This document shows, piece by piece, positions 36,417-44,546 of a DNA stretch of 58,329 bases (the first letter of the stretch is position 1; each line of letters opens with the position of its first letter). Origin of the DNA: CAYWPG01 sp964460035. GTDB lineage: Bacteria; Pseudomonadota; Gammaproteobacteria; Nitrococcales; AK92. A model generated the notes under the pieces. The model was not told the origin of the DNA. It ran no database searches and saw only the letters and a program-made list of their open reading frames with translations. A program made the translations under genes and the position numbers. Location: the NCBI GenBank assembly GCA_964460035.1, contig CAYWPG010000022.1, forward strand, positions 1-58,329. Direction: 5' to 3'.

Positions 36417-38318
36417 TTAGTCGCGGAGCGGTGCCGCGTCGACGCGGCGGCGGGAAAGCAGGGAAAGGTTCTCTTTGAGTACTAGGCCAATGAGCAGCGC
36501 CAGACCGGTCAGTTGGATCGGCGTTCCGTTCAGCAGCAGCATGGCTGCGGCAACGGTGCGCAGAATGCGTTCGATGCGCCCAATCTTGGCTCGGCCGAAT
36601 CCGGTAAGCGCCGTGGTTAGCATCCAGACCGCTACGGCGATGCGAGCGATTCCCCACAGCAGTTCCGTCCACTCGAAGCCGAGGATAAGCAGGAGCGAGG
36701 GGTTGTAGACGAACAGGAACGGGATGATGAAGCCGACCAGGGCAAGGCGTACCGCTACCAGCGCGACCTTCAAAGGATTGGCTTCGGCGATCGGCGCAGC
36801 CGCGAACGCTGCCAGCGCCACCGGCGGGGTGATGGCCGACAGCACTCCGTAGTAGAGCACGAACATGTGTACCGCAAGAATCGGCACGCCGAAGCTGGCG
36901 ATTGCCGGCCCCATGACCAGCACGATGATCAGGTAGGCGGGCAAGGTGGGCATGCCCATGCCAAGGATCAAGCACGCCGAGGCGGTAAGGAACAGGCTCA
37001 CGAACAGGTTCTGGTCGCCGATCGCGGCTACCGTTTGCGCGAAGCTAAGCCCCAGACCGGTCAGGTTCATGCCCGCGATGACGATGCCGATCGCGCCCAC
37101 CGCGATCATGATTCGCGAACCGGCGATCCCGCCTTGGGCGAGAGCGGCCAGGATGCGTTGCGGCTTGCGGCGCAGCTCCGGGTTGATGAAACCGAAGGCG
37201 ATGGCGCTCATCGCGGCCCAGAAGCCTGCCATCGCTGGCGAGCGTCCCATGAGCATGACGACGATCACCGTCAGCACGGGGACGAAGAACATCAGCGAGT
37301 GAAGCCAGTCCTCTTTCGTCAGCTTGGGAATTTCGTCGCGCGGCGTGGCTTCTATGCCGAGGCGGCGCGCTTCGTAGTAGACGGCGAAGAACAGCGCCAT
37401 CAGATAGAAGAAGGCCGGGATCAGTGCCGCTACGCAGACCAGCAGGTAATTGGTGCCAGTCAGTTGCGCCATGAGGAACGCGGCGGCGCCCATGACCGGT
37501 GGGATGAACTGTCCGGCGGTGGATGCCGATGCTTCCACGGCGCCGGCGAATTCCGCGGCGAAGCCGCGCTTCTTCGTCATAGGGATCGTGAACGTGCCGG
37601 TTCCGACCACGTTCGCGGTAACGCTGCCCGACATGGTGCCGAACAGCATGCTGGCAAGAATGGCTGAGTGCGCCGGTCCGCCGGGAATGCGACCGGTCGC
37701 GACTATAGCCATTTTCAGTAGCGCCGGGCCAGCGCCGGTGGCCTCCAGCAGCACGCCGAAGACGATGAATATGAACAGCAGCTCTATGACGACCGCGGCG
37801 GGTGTGCCGAATACGCCGGCATAGCCGTACCACATGCCTTGCATCACTTGGTCGAGCGTGAAGCCGGCGTGGCGGAAGATGCCTGGCAGTTCGGAGCCGA
37901 ACAGCACGTAGGCGAGCGTCAGCGCGCTGCACATCGCCAGGCCCATGCCGAACTCCCGGCGGGCGAACTCGATCATCGCGACAACCGCGCCGAGTGCGAT
38001 CAGCTGATCGGCCAGGCTGAAATCGATCAGCATGTTCTCGACGTTTTCCGCCGCGTTCAGGAAGCGCTGTATCGCGACCAGCACGATCGCCAGCAAGAGT
38101 GCGTCGATTATCCAGCACAGCGTGCGGACCAGCGCGTTCTTGTTTTCGTGGATCACTGCCAGTGGCCGTACGCACAGTGCGGCAACGACGCACAGCGCCA
38201 TCACCAGTGGGCGGTGATAAGCGGGATCATGGGTGCCGAAGTAGGCGGTGTAGATGGCTTGTAGCGCGGCTGCGGCGCCGAGCAGATAGCCCAACCCCCT
38301 TAGGGATCGCGACAGCAT
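36417..38318 (-). CDS. TRAP transporter fused permease (TAXI type, DctQ-DctM)
   Basis: A 633-residue polytopic membrane protein that fuses the small (DctQ-like, about residues 10-150) and large (DctM-like) TRAP subunits. DctM signatures include FGTPAAVVIELLFIFIVFGVLLEATGAGPALL and SMLFGTMSGSVTANVVGTGTFTIPMTKK, then ILGMGMPTLPAYLIIVLVMGPAI. It imports its substrate with sodium or protons, delivered by the TAXI protein encoded next. The ATG at 38318 follows AGGAGG; the open frame reaches 38459 but that would cross the promoter and operator. First gene of the four-gene operon. Confidence 0.92.
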   Translation of the reverse strand: MLSRSLRGLGYLLGAAAALQAIYTAYFGTHDPAYHRPLVMALCVVAALCVRPLAVIHENKNALVRTLCWIIDALLLAIVLVAIQRFLNAAENVENMLIDFSLADQLIALGAVVAMIEFARREFGMGLAMCSALTLAYVLFGSELPGIFRHAGFTLDQVMQGMWYGYAGVFGTPAAVVIELLFIFIVFGVLLEATGAGPALLKMAIVATGRIPGGPAHSAILASMLFGTMSGSVTANVVGTGTFTIPMTKKRGFAAEFAGAVEASASTAGQFIPPVMGAAAFLMAQLTGTNYLLVCVAALIPAFFYLMALFFAVYYEARRLGIEATPRDEIPKLTKEDWLHSLMFFVPVLTVIVVMLMGRSPAMAGFWAAMSAIAFGFINPELRRKPQRILAALAQGGIAGSRIMIAVGAIGIVIAGMNLTGLGLSFAQTVAAIGDQNLFVSLFLTASACLILGMGMPTLPAYLIIVLVMGPAIASFGVPILAVHMFVLYYGVLSAITPPVALAAFAAAPIAEANPLKVALVAVRLALVGFIIPFLFVYNPSLLLILGFEWTELLWGIARIAVAVWMLTTALTGFGRAKIGRIERILRTVAAAMLLLNGTPIQLTGLALLIGLVLKENLSLLSRRRVDAAPLRD

Positions 38319-38421
38319 AGCTCCTCCTGATGAAGCTCTTGGCTCCGAGACTGGTTCTGCTGCCCTTGCCGGCGCTGGGCCGGCCAGAGCGGTCCGGCGC
38401 ATGCCCTCAGGGGCTGCGTTG

Positions 38422-38437
38422 TAATGTTTATGCATTA
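38422..38437. promoter_or_regulatory. Operator site 1 (inverted repeat TAATG-N6-CATTA)
   Basis: TAATGTTTATGCATTA. Its reverse complement TAATGCATAAACATTA matches site 2 at 15 of 16 positions. Arms TAATG/CATTA are perfect. It is the likely binding site for the neighbouring TetR protein. Confidence 0.6.
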
Positions 38438-38456
38438 ACATCGCGCTGACTGTCAA
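38427..38456 (-). promoter_or_regulatory. Probable promoter of the TRAP operon
   Basis: On the minus strand a perfect -35 TTGACA (38456-38451), an 18-base spacer and CATAAA (38432-38427) as -10. The -10 lies inside operator site 1, so a bound repressor would block RNA polymerase. Confidence 0.6.
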
Positions 38457-38598
38457 CAAGGCAAGCTCAGCTTGTCGATGGTGAGTATTCCTTGTTTTTT
38501 CCAGGTTTTATTGGCTCGTTTATTTGCTTGTCGTGAGTGTCAGGTTTTTGTAGGGCGGGGGGGTGACGGGGGTGATGTTATGCTTGAATGTGATTAGG

Positions 38599-38614
38599 TA
38601 ATGTATAAACATTA
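38599..38614. promoter_or_regulatory. Operator site 2 (inverted repeat TAATG-N6-CATTA)
   Basis: TAATGTATAAACATTA, the second copy, in opposite orientation to site 1 and about 177 bases from it. On the minus strand TATAAT (38616-38611) overlaps its edge and could be another -10. Confidence 0.6.
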
Positions 38615-39140
38615 TAACGGACCCGGGCATCCGGTACGGAGCGACGGGAAAGAAGTGCGATGGCGAAGCAAGGCTTGCGTGTACCTGGCGACGCTTGCCG
38701 GGAGCCTTTGGAGTTCGTGGCCTGGAATCGGTGCCGACAAGACGTCGCCGCCATCCGGGAGTCCCGAGCGGGCAACGTCTGGCGGCTCTATGGTGGTTAG
38801 TATGATGACAAGCCGGCGCGGGAGCTGACGCTGGCAGATGGGGTGGCGATGCTGAACGTGTGCTTGCCTGGGATGCGTTCAACCATGGCCGTCTGTGCGC
38901 GGCTAGCCACCTCAACGAGTTTGCGGCGCTAATGCCGCCGCAATCGCTGTCGGCGCCTCGCGCGAGGACCCCAGTCCGTGATGTGGGCCGGGGCTTTGCA
39001 GGCAGTACCCGGCGTTGTCGGGCGCCGAGGCGCCGACGTTTGCATCGGTTGAGGCGGATACGCATGCGGTTGGCGTTTTGTGCATTTGTTGCCACCGCTT
39101 GGGCTCCGCGCACCACAAAGGTCACACCGGAGAGAAAGCA

Positions 39141-39917
39141 GTGACAAGGAAAGCCGTAGGGGAAGGTGCCACAACTAAGAAGGGCTCTGCGACGAGCCGC
39201 ACGCGCAGCCGTGGTAAGAGCGACACGCGCCGGGAGCTGCTGTTGGCGGCCGAGCGGGTTTTCGCTACTCGTGGCATCGCTTCCGCAACGATCAAGGAAA
39301 TCAACAAAGAGGCGGGCCAGCGGAACGAGTCGGCAATCCACTATCACTTCGGCTCGCGCGACGCGATCATCGAAGCGCTCATCGAAATGCGGACCACACC
39401 TATTAACGCGCTGCGCGAGCAGATGCTGCGCGAAGCGCGGGAGCGCGCCAACGGCAAGCCCCTGGATTCCAAAACCATCGTCCGCTGCACACTCATGCCT
39501 CTTGTGCGCATGGCGTTCAACGAAGAGGGGCCGCACTACTACGTGCGTTTTCTGGCCCAGCTGCGGCTGGACAGCGCCGCGTGGCGCAAATTCAGCGGCC
39601 GTTCTCACGACTCCGGCCTCATCGGCTGCGTCAATGCGCTGCTCGAGGCCAAGCCTTTCATTCCGCCGCCCATCATACGCCAGCGGTTCAGGTTGATGTT
39701 CTACATGCACCTCACTGCGCTGGCGGCATTGGAGCAATCGCAGGCCGAGAAAGGCAACCGCTCCTACTCACCAGAGTTCGAAGTGCGGGTAGAGGAGCTG
39801 GTAACGGCCGCTGCGGCGATCTTCGATGCGCCGCTCTCCCCGGAAACCCTGGTGGCGATCCGTGCTGCCCGGGAGGCGGGCGTGCCTGGATACGAAGTTC
39901 CCGGGGTGCCTTTGTAA
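39141..39917 (+). CDS. TetR family transcriptional regulator
   Basis: A 258-residue regulator. The N-terminal helix-turn-helix domain (about residues 30-80) reads RRELLLAAERVFATRGIASA then TIKEINKEAG and NESAIHYHFGSRDAIIEAL, a classical TetR signature. The C-terminal ligand domain is helical. The GTG at 39141 has GGAGAG six bases upstream; the frame is open further but that part is not conserved. It is divergent from the TRAP operon and upstream of the DUF1254 pair, so it probably controls one or both. Two matching palindromes in the divergent region are the candidate operators. Confidence 0.87.
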   Translation: MTRKAVGEGATTKKGSATSRTRSRGKSDTRRELLLAAERVFATRGIASATIKEINKEAGQRNESAIHYHFGSRDAIIEALIEMRTTPINALREQMLREARERANGKPLDSKTIVRCTLMPLVRMAFNEEGPHYYVRFLAQLRLDSAAWRKFSGRSHDSGLIGCVNALLEAKPFIPPPIIRQRFRLMFYMHLTALAALEQSQAEKGNRSYSPEFEVRVEELVTAAAAIFDAPLSPETLVAIRAAREAGVPGYEVPGVPL

Positions 39918-39993
39918 CTAAGGCGCCAGGGGCGAATGGCTGTCGCGCGCAGGCGCGGCATAGCGACAGAACGATAATCAAGGAGTATTCGCA

Positions 39994-41295
39994 ATGACCG
40001 TAAACACGCTTGCCTCAGCCGGCACAGGGGCGGATGTGGACCTGAAGGCAGTGGCCTTCGAGGCCTACATCTACACCGTGCCGCTTGTGGTCATGCAGAC
40101 GACACGTCAGCAGCGGCTGGGGCGCCGTGGCCCGAACGCGTTCAACCATGCGCGCAAACTGCTCAATCATAAAAGCCGTATCGTCACTACGCCCAATAAC
40201 GATACGCTCTACTCCGACGCATGGCTGGATCTCTCTCATGGGCCGGTTACCATCACGCTGCCGCCCACTGGCGAACGCTACTGCTCGCTGGCGCTGATGG
40301 ACATGTTCACCAACAACTTCGCCGTCCTGGGCACTCGGACTACAGGCAACGACGGTGGCGTGTTCACGGTGGTCGGGCCTACCGACGCCATCGACCCTGC
40401 CTGGGTGAATGTGGTTCGCGCGCCCACTCCCAACGTCTGGGCTTTGGCACGCATTCTGGTCGATGGTCCCGAGGATCTGGAGGCAGCCTGTGCCGTTCAG
40501 GACGGGCTTATCATCGACGCCCCGGCAGCGAGTCTGGAGATGCCCGACGAGCCTAAGTGCGCTCCTCGCTCCGCGCCGTGGCAGGAGTATTTCGCCGCGG
40601 CGAACTGGCTGTTGCGCCGGCAGCGCCCGCCGGCGACGGATGGTGCGCTGCTAAGGCGGATCGCGTCACTGGGCATAGGCCCGGATCAGCAGTTCGATCC
40701 GCAGCGCTTCAACGCCGAGGAGAGTGCCGCCATAGAAGCGGGAGTACGTGCGGCGCGCGAGTTTCTGTTGCGCGCGCAGGGCGAACGCGATAAGGCCATT
40801 CAAGGCTGGGTGTATCAGCGGCACAACAACGGCAACTTCGGGCAGGACTACGCATATCGCGCGGTGATCGCGGTCGGCGGTCTGGGCGCGTTGCCCATCG
40901 AAGAGGCGACCTACATGCGTCCCGAAGGCGAAGACAGCGACGGTTTGCTGGACGGTTCCAAGACCTGGCGGCTGCACTTTAGTCGCGACCAGCTGCCGCC
41001 GGTCCATGCTTTCTGGTCGTTGAGCCTGTACGAGCCGACCGAGGATGGAATGTTCTTCTTCTATGCCAATCCTCTGTGGCGCTTCGCTATCGGCGATCGC
41101 ACGCCAGGCTTGAAGTACAACGATGACGGATCGTTGGACATCTGGATCTCGCACGCCGACCCCGGCAAGGATCGCCAGAGCAATTGGCTGCCCGCGCCCA
41201 ACGGCAAGTTCACTGTGGCTTTCCGGGCTTACATACCGGATGCGGCCATGATCCAGGGCCTCTACCGCTTGCCGGCATTGGAGCAGGTGGTCTGA
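39994..41295 (+). CDS. DUF1254/DUF1214 domain protein, copy 1
   Basis: A 433-residue protein with an N-terminal DUF1254 domain (FEAYIYTVPLVVMQTTRQQR, then NHKSRIVTTPNNDTLYSDAWLDLSHGPVTITLP) and a C-terminal DUF1214 domain (NYR-type end: KTWRLHFSRDQLPPVHAFWSLSLYE). No signal peptide is evident, whereas many members are exported. The function of the family is not established. It lies 76 bases after tetR on the same strand, preceded by AAGGAG, so it may be co-transcribed with tetR. The next gene is a paralogue with the same layout. Confidence 0.87.
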   Translation: MTVNTLASAGTGADVDLKAVAFEAYIYTVPLVVMQTTRQQRLGRRGPNAFNHARKLLNHKSRIVTTPNNDTLYSDAWLDLSHGPVTITLPPTGERYCSLALMDMFTNNFAVLGTRTTGNDGGVFTVVGPTDAIDPAWVNVVRAPTPNVWALARILVDGPEDLEAACAVQDGLIIDAPAASLEMPDEPKCAPRSAPWQEYFAAANWLLRRQRPPATDGALLRRIASLGIGPDQQFDPQRFNAEESAAIEAGVRAAREFLLRAQGERDKAIQGWVYQRHNNGNFGQDYAYRAVIAVGGLGALPIEEATYMRPEGEDSDGLLDGSKTWRLHFSRDQLPPVHAFWSLSLYEPTEDGMFFFYANPLWRFAIGDRTPGLKYNDDGSLDIWISHADPGKDRQSNWLPAPNGKFTVAFRAYIPDAAMIQGLYRLPALEQVV

Positions 41296-41316
41296 GCGCG
41301 CCGCGGCGCTGAGTCG

Positions 41317-41359
41317 CCGGATCGGGCGCGACAGCGCCCGATCCGGCGGGATGCTTTTT
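41317..41359 (+). terminator. Strong hairpin between the two DUF1254 genes
   Basis: CCGGATCGGGCGC, loop GACA, GCGCCCGATCCGG: a perfect 13-base-pair stem, followed after eight bases by five T. The delay of the T tract suggests a partial terminator or mRNA-processing hairpin that lowers expression of the second gene relative to the first. Confidence 0.6.
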
Positions 41360-41375
41360 CTCCGCGAGGGTTCAC

Positions 41376-42650
41376 ATGAGCAACATCACTATGTCTACCT
41401 ACAACGGCAGTGCGGATGGCACGCCGCACGAGGAGCTGCGCGCCGTGGCGCGAGACTTCTATATCTATGCCATCTCGCTGTTAGAGGTGACGCGCACCCG
41501 CGATACCCGTTTGCGCTCCAGTGCGCCCAACGCCTTCGAGCACACCCGCCAGCTGTCGGACCACACCAGCCGCATAGTCACCACGCCCAATGACGATACG
41601 CTTTACTCGCACGCGTTCATCGACTTGCGCCAGGGGCCTGTGACCATTAGCGTGCCGAAGACGGGCGAGCGGTATTTCTCGCTGGCGCTGATGGACATGT
41701 ACTCCAATAATTTCGCCTACGCCGGTACCCGCGTCACCGGCGGCGAAGCGGTAGAGCTGACGCTGGTCGGGCCGGATGCCCCAGCGGATGGCGAGGGTGT
41801 TGTGCGCGCGCCGACGCCATGGGTGTGGGCGCTGGCGCGCACCCTGGTCGACGACGAGGCCGATCTGCCGGCTGCCCACCGGGTGCAGAATGGGTTGAAA
41901 ATTTCGGGCGCGGCAGGCGCGGCGCCGGCCGCACGCGCTCCCGCGGCGGATGCCGGAGCGCTGGAGCTGCTGCGTGGTGTCAAGGCGCTGATGGCCGAGA
42001 ATCCGCCGCCGGCCGCCGATGCGCCCATTCTGGAGCGCTTCGAGGCGGCGGGCTTGGATCCGGACCGGATAGAACGCTCGCCTGAGCTGGTGCAGGTGCT
42101 GGAGGCCGGATTTGCCGACGCGCGGGAGTTTCTCTCCAAACCCAAGAAGTCGCGCGCCGCCGAGTCCGACTGGGTGTATCCGCTGCCGATTCTGGGCAAC
42201 TTCGGTACGCATTACCGCTACCGGGCGATGATCGCGATGGGCGGACTGGCCGCGCTGGAGCCGGTGGAAGCCATGTATATGCGCTACGTGGATGGCGCCG
42301 AGGCAGATCCGCTGGATGGACGCAGCACCTGGCGCCTGCATCTGGATACGCCGCTGCCCGTGAACTCGTTCTGGTCGCTGGCGCTTTATAAGCCGGAGCC
42401 GAACGGCAATCTCTACTTCATCGACAACCCGCTGCGTCGCTACTCTATTGGCGACCGCACCAAGGGGCTGCAATACAACGCCGACGGCACGCTGGATATC
42501 TGGATGAGCGCCCGCGAACCGGAAGCCGGCCGTAGCAACTGGCTGCCCGCGCCGGAGGGGCCGTTCACCGTGATTCTGCGTGCCTACCTCCCACGGGCCG
42601 AACTTTTGGATGGGCGCTACCGCCTTCCGCCCATAGAAAAGGTCGGGTAA
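41376..42650 (+). CDS. DUF1254/DUF1214 domain protein, copy 2
   Basis: A 424-residue paralogue of the preceding gene, sharing blocks such as SRIVTTPNDDTLYSHAFIDL, GERYFSLALMDMYSNNFAYAGTRVTG and NSFWSLALYKPEPNGNLYF. The middle differs: it has an alanine-rich insertion (about residues 170-200) instead of the MPDEPKCAPRSAPWQEYF segment of copy 1. The duplication is therefore not recent. No signal peptide. The ATG follows GCGAGGG. Function unknown. Confidence 0.87.
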   Translation: MSNITMSTYNGSADGTPHEELRAVARDFYIYAISLLEVTRTRDTRLRSSAPNAFEHTRQLSDHTSRIVTTPNDDTLYSHAFIDLRQGPVTISVPKTGERYFSLALMDMYSNNFAYAGTRVTGGEAVELTLVGPDAPADGEGVVRAPTPWVWALARTLVDDEADLPAAHRVQNGLKISGAAGAAPAARAPAADAGALELLRGVKALMAENPPPAADAPILERFEAAGLDPDRIERSPELVQVLEAGFADAREFLSKPKKSRAAESDWVYPLPILGNFGTHYRYRAMIAMGGLAALEPVEAMYMRYVDGAEADPLDGRSTWRLHLDTPLPVNSFWSLALYKPEPNGNLYFIDNPLRRYSIGDRTKGLQYNADGTLDIWMSAREPEAGRSNWLPAPEGPFTVILRAYLPRAELLDGRYRLPPIEKVG

Positions 42651-42736
42651 GGGCAGAGTCGGATCGACGCCCGCCGGTGGCAGGAAGGCTGCCCTATGCA
42701 GCGGCACTGCCGTGCGGGCGTTAGGGGGCGCGAAGA

Positions 42737-44431
42737 GTGAACTGGCTGTTGCTTTTCCCTTTCCTGGGCTGGCCGCGTCCGACTCTGTCGACGTTAGCAC
42801 GGGATGCGCTGGCTGGCGTTACGGTAGGCCTGGTGTTGGTGCCGCAAGCGCTGGCTTACGCGAGCTTGGCAGGAATGCCTCCGGTCACCGGGCTGTATGC
42901 GGCGCTGCTGCCCGGACTGATCGGTGTGCTGTGGGGATCGCTGCGGGTGCTGGCGGTAGGGCCGGTAGCACTTACCAGCTTGCTGACGTTCGCCGCCTTG
43001 CAGCCATTGGCCGAACCGGGCAGCGAGCGCTGGGTGCAGCTCGCGATCTGGCTGGCGGTGTATTCGGGGCTGGTGCAGCTTGCGATCGGCGCGCTGCGCT
43101 TCGGCGCCATCACCAACTTCGTGTCCAACGCGGTAGTGTCCGGCTTTATCAATGCGGCGGCGCTGATCATCATCGTCTCGCAGTTGCCTTCCCTGCTAGG
43201 CCTTCCTTCGCAGCTGGACGGGCAATGGTGGCAGCGGGTCCGGTCAGTGCTGGACGAAGCACCCGTGCTGGTGGCCGCAACGGCGGGGCTCGGCCTGGCG
43301 GCGGCGGTGTTGCTGCGATTGCAGTCGCGTTATCTGCCCCGGGTGCCCGGGGTGTTGCTAGTGTGCGTGCTGGCTATCATCGTCAGTGCCGCTATCGGTT
43401 TTGCCGATCTCGGCGGGGCCGTGGTCGGCTACGTGCCGCCGGGCTTGCCTGAGTTCGTCTGGTTGCCGGGCTTGAGCCTGGAGGAGCATAGAGCCCTGCT
43501 GCCGGCCGCGGTGGTGATCGCGCTGATCAGCTTCACCGAAGCCATGTCCAGCTGCCGCGTGTTGTCGCGCAAGTTGGGCGAGCCCTGGGATATCGATCAA
43601 GAGTTGATAGGGCAGGGGCTGGCCAAGATCGCCAGCGGCTTCAGCGGCGCCTTTCCAGTCAGCGGCTCGTTCTCCCGCTCGGCGCTGAATGTGCATGCGG
43701 GCGCGGTCAGCGGCTGGTCCGCGCTGTTCGCAGCGGCCTGCTTGGTGGTGTGCCTGCTCTGGCTGACCGAGTATCTATACCATTTGCCGCGAGCCATACT
43801 GGCCGCGATCATCATTGTACCGGTGCTACAGTTGCTCGATTTCGGGGTTTTCCGCCGGCTTTGGCGCGCCTCGCGAGACGATGGAATAGTCGCTCTGATC
43901 ACCTTGGTCGCTACCTTGGCGTCGGCGCCCCATCTGCATTGGGGCGTGGTGGCGGGCTTTACCTCCGCGATGTTCTTTTATCTATACCGTGCCGCTAATC
44001 CGCGGGTGATCGAGCTGGGATTGGACGCTAAGGCCAAGACCCTGCGTGATCGCGAAAAACATGGGCTGCCGCCGATTGCCGACGACGTGCTGGCGGTGCG
44101 CATGGACTCGTCGCTGACGTATATCACCGCACCGCTGCTGGAGAAGTTTCTGAAAGAGCGACTGGAGCATAGGCCGGGCACGCGCATCGTGCTGTTGGTG
44201 GCCTCGCCCGCCAACATGATCGACTCTACGGGAATGGATATCTTGTATCACCTCAACAGCGAGCTGCGCGCGCAGGGCATAGAGCTTCATCTGTCGGGGC
44301 TCAAGTTGCAGGTGCGGGAGGCCCTGGCGCGGGCCAACTTGTTGGCGGAGCTGGCCTCGGGGGCGCTGTATGCCAACAACCGCGAGGCTATCGAGCGCCT
44401 GACGCAGCGATCCCAGCCAGCGGCGGAATAA
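42737..44431 (+). CDS. SulP family inorganic anion permease with STAS domain
   Basis: A 564-residue transporter. The SulP signature DALAGVTVGLVLVPQALAYASLAGMPPVTGLYAALLP opens a run of 10-14 hydrophobic segments. A cytoplasmic STAS domain follows from about residue 450 (DDVLAVRMDSSLTYITAPLLEKFL, then NMIDSTGMDILYHL). SulP proteins carry sulfate, bicarbonate or dicarboxylates; sulfate would fit the sat-cysC genes, but the two are 18 kb apart. The start is GTG at 42737. It converges on the GGDEF-EAL gene. Confidence 0.92.
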   Translation: MNWLLLFPFLGWPRPTLSTLARDALAGVTVGLVLVPQALAYASLAGMPPVTGLYAALLPGLIGVLWGSLRVLAVGPVALTSLLTFAALQPLAEPGSERWVQLAIWLAVYSGLVQLAIGALRFGAITNFVSNAVVSGFINAAALIIIVSQLPSLLGLPSQLDGQWWQRVRSVLDEAPVLVAATAGLGLAAAVLLRLQSRYLPRVPGVLLVCVLAIIVSAAIGFADLGGAVVGYVPPGLPEFVWLPGLSLEEHRALLPAAVVIALISFTEAMSSCRVLSRKLGEPWDIDQELIGQGLAKIASGFSGAFPVSGSFSRSALNVHAGAVSGWSALFAAACLVVCLLWLTEYLYHLPRAILAAIIIVPVLQLLDFGVFRRLWRASRDDGIVALITLVATLASAPHLHWGVVAGFTSAMFFYLYRAANPRVIELGLDAKAKTLRDREKHGLPPIADDVLAVRMDSSLTYITAPLLEKFLKERLEHRPGTRIVLLVASPANMIDSTGMDILYHLNSELRAQGIELHLSGLKLQVREALARANLLAELASGALYANNREAIERLTQRSQPAAE

Positions 44432-44546
44432 GCTGCAGCGTATCCTGCGGGGCGAGATGCCCTGCTCCTCGCCGGGGTTCTTCTCCATAAGAACGGGGGC
44501 CGCTGCCGCCGATCGCGCCACGGGCCAAGGCCATGGGCAAGGTTCC

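Larger units (their letters stand above)
38319..39140. other. Divergent control region TRAP operon / tetR
   Basis: An 822-base region, AT-richer than its surroundings at 38420-38620. It holds the TRAP promoter and two matching palindromic operators (38422-38437 and 38599-38614). The remainder up to tetR has no recognised gene; a 46-codon frame from an ATG at 38661 (MAKQGLRVPGDACREPLEFV...) has AAAGAAG upstream but no known relatives that I recognise. Confidence 0.5.

Noticed and set aside
38661..38801. Small gene of 46 codons between the operators and tetR.
   Set aside because: It has an ATG and a weak ribosome binding site but no recognisable family and lies in a control region; not called as a gene.
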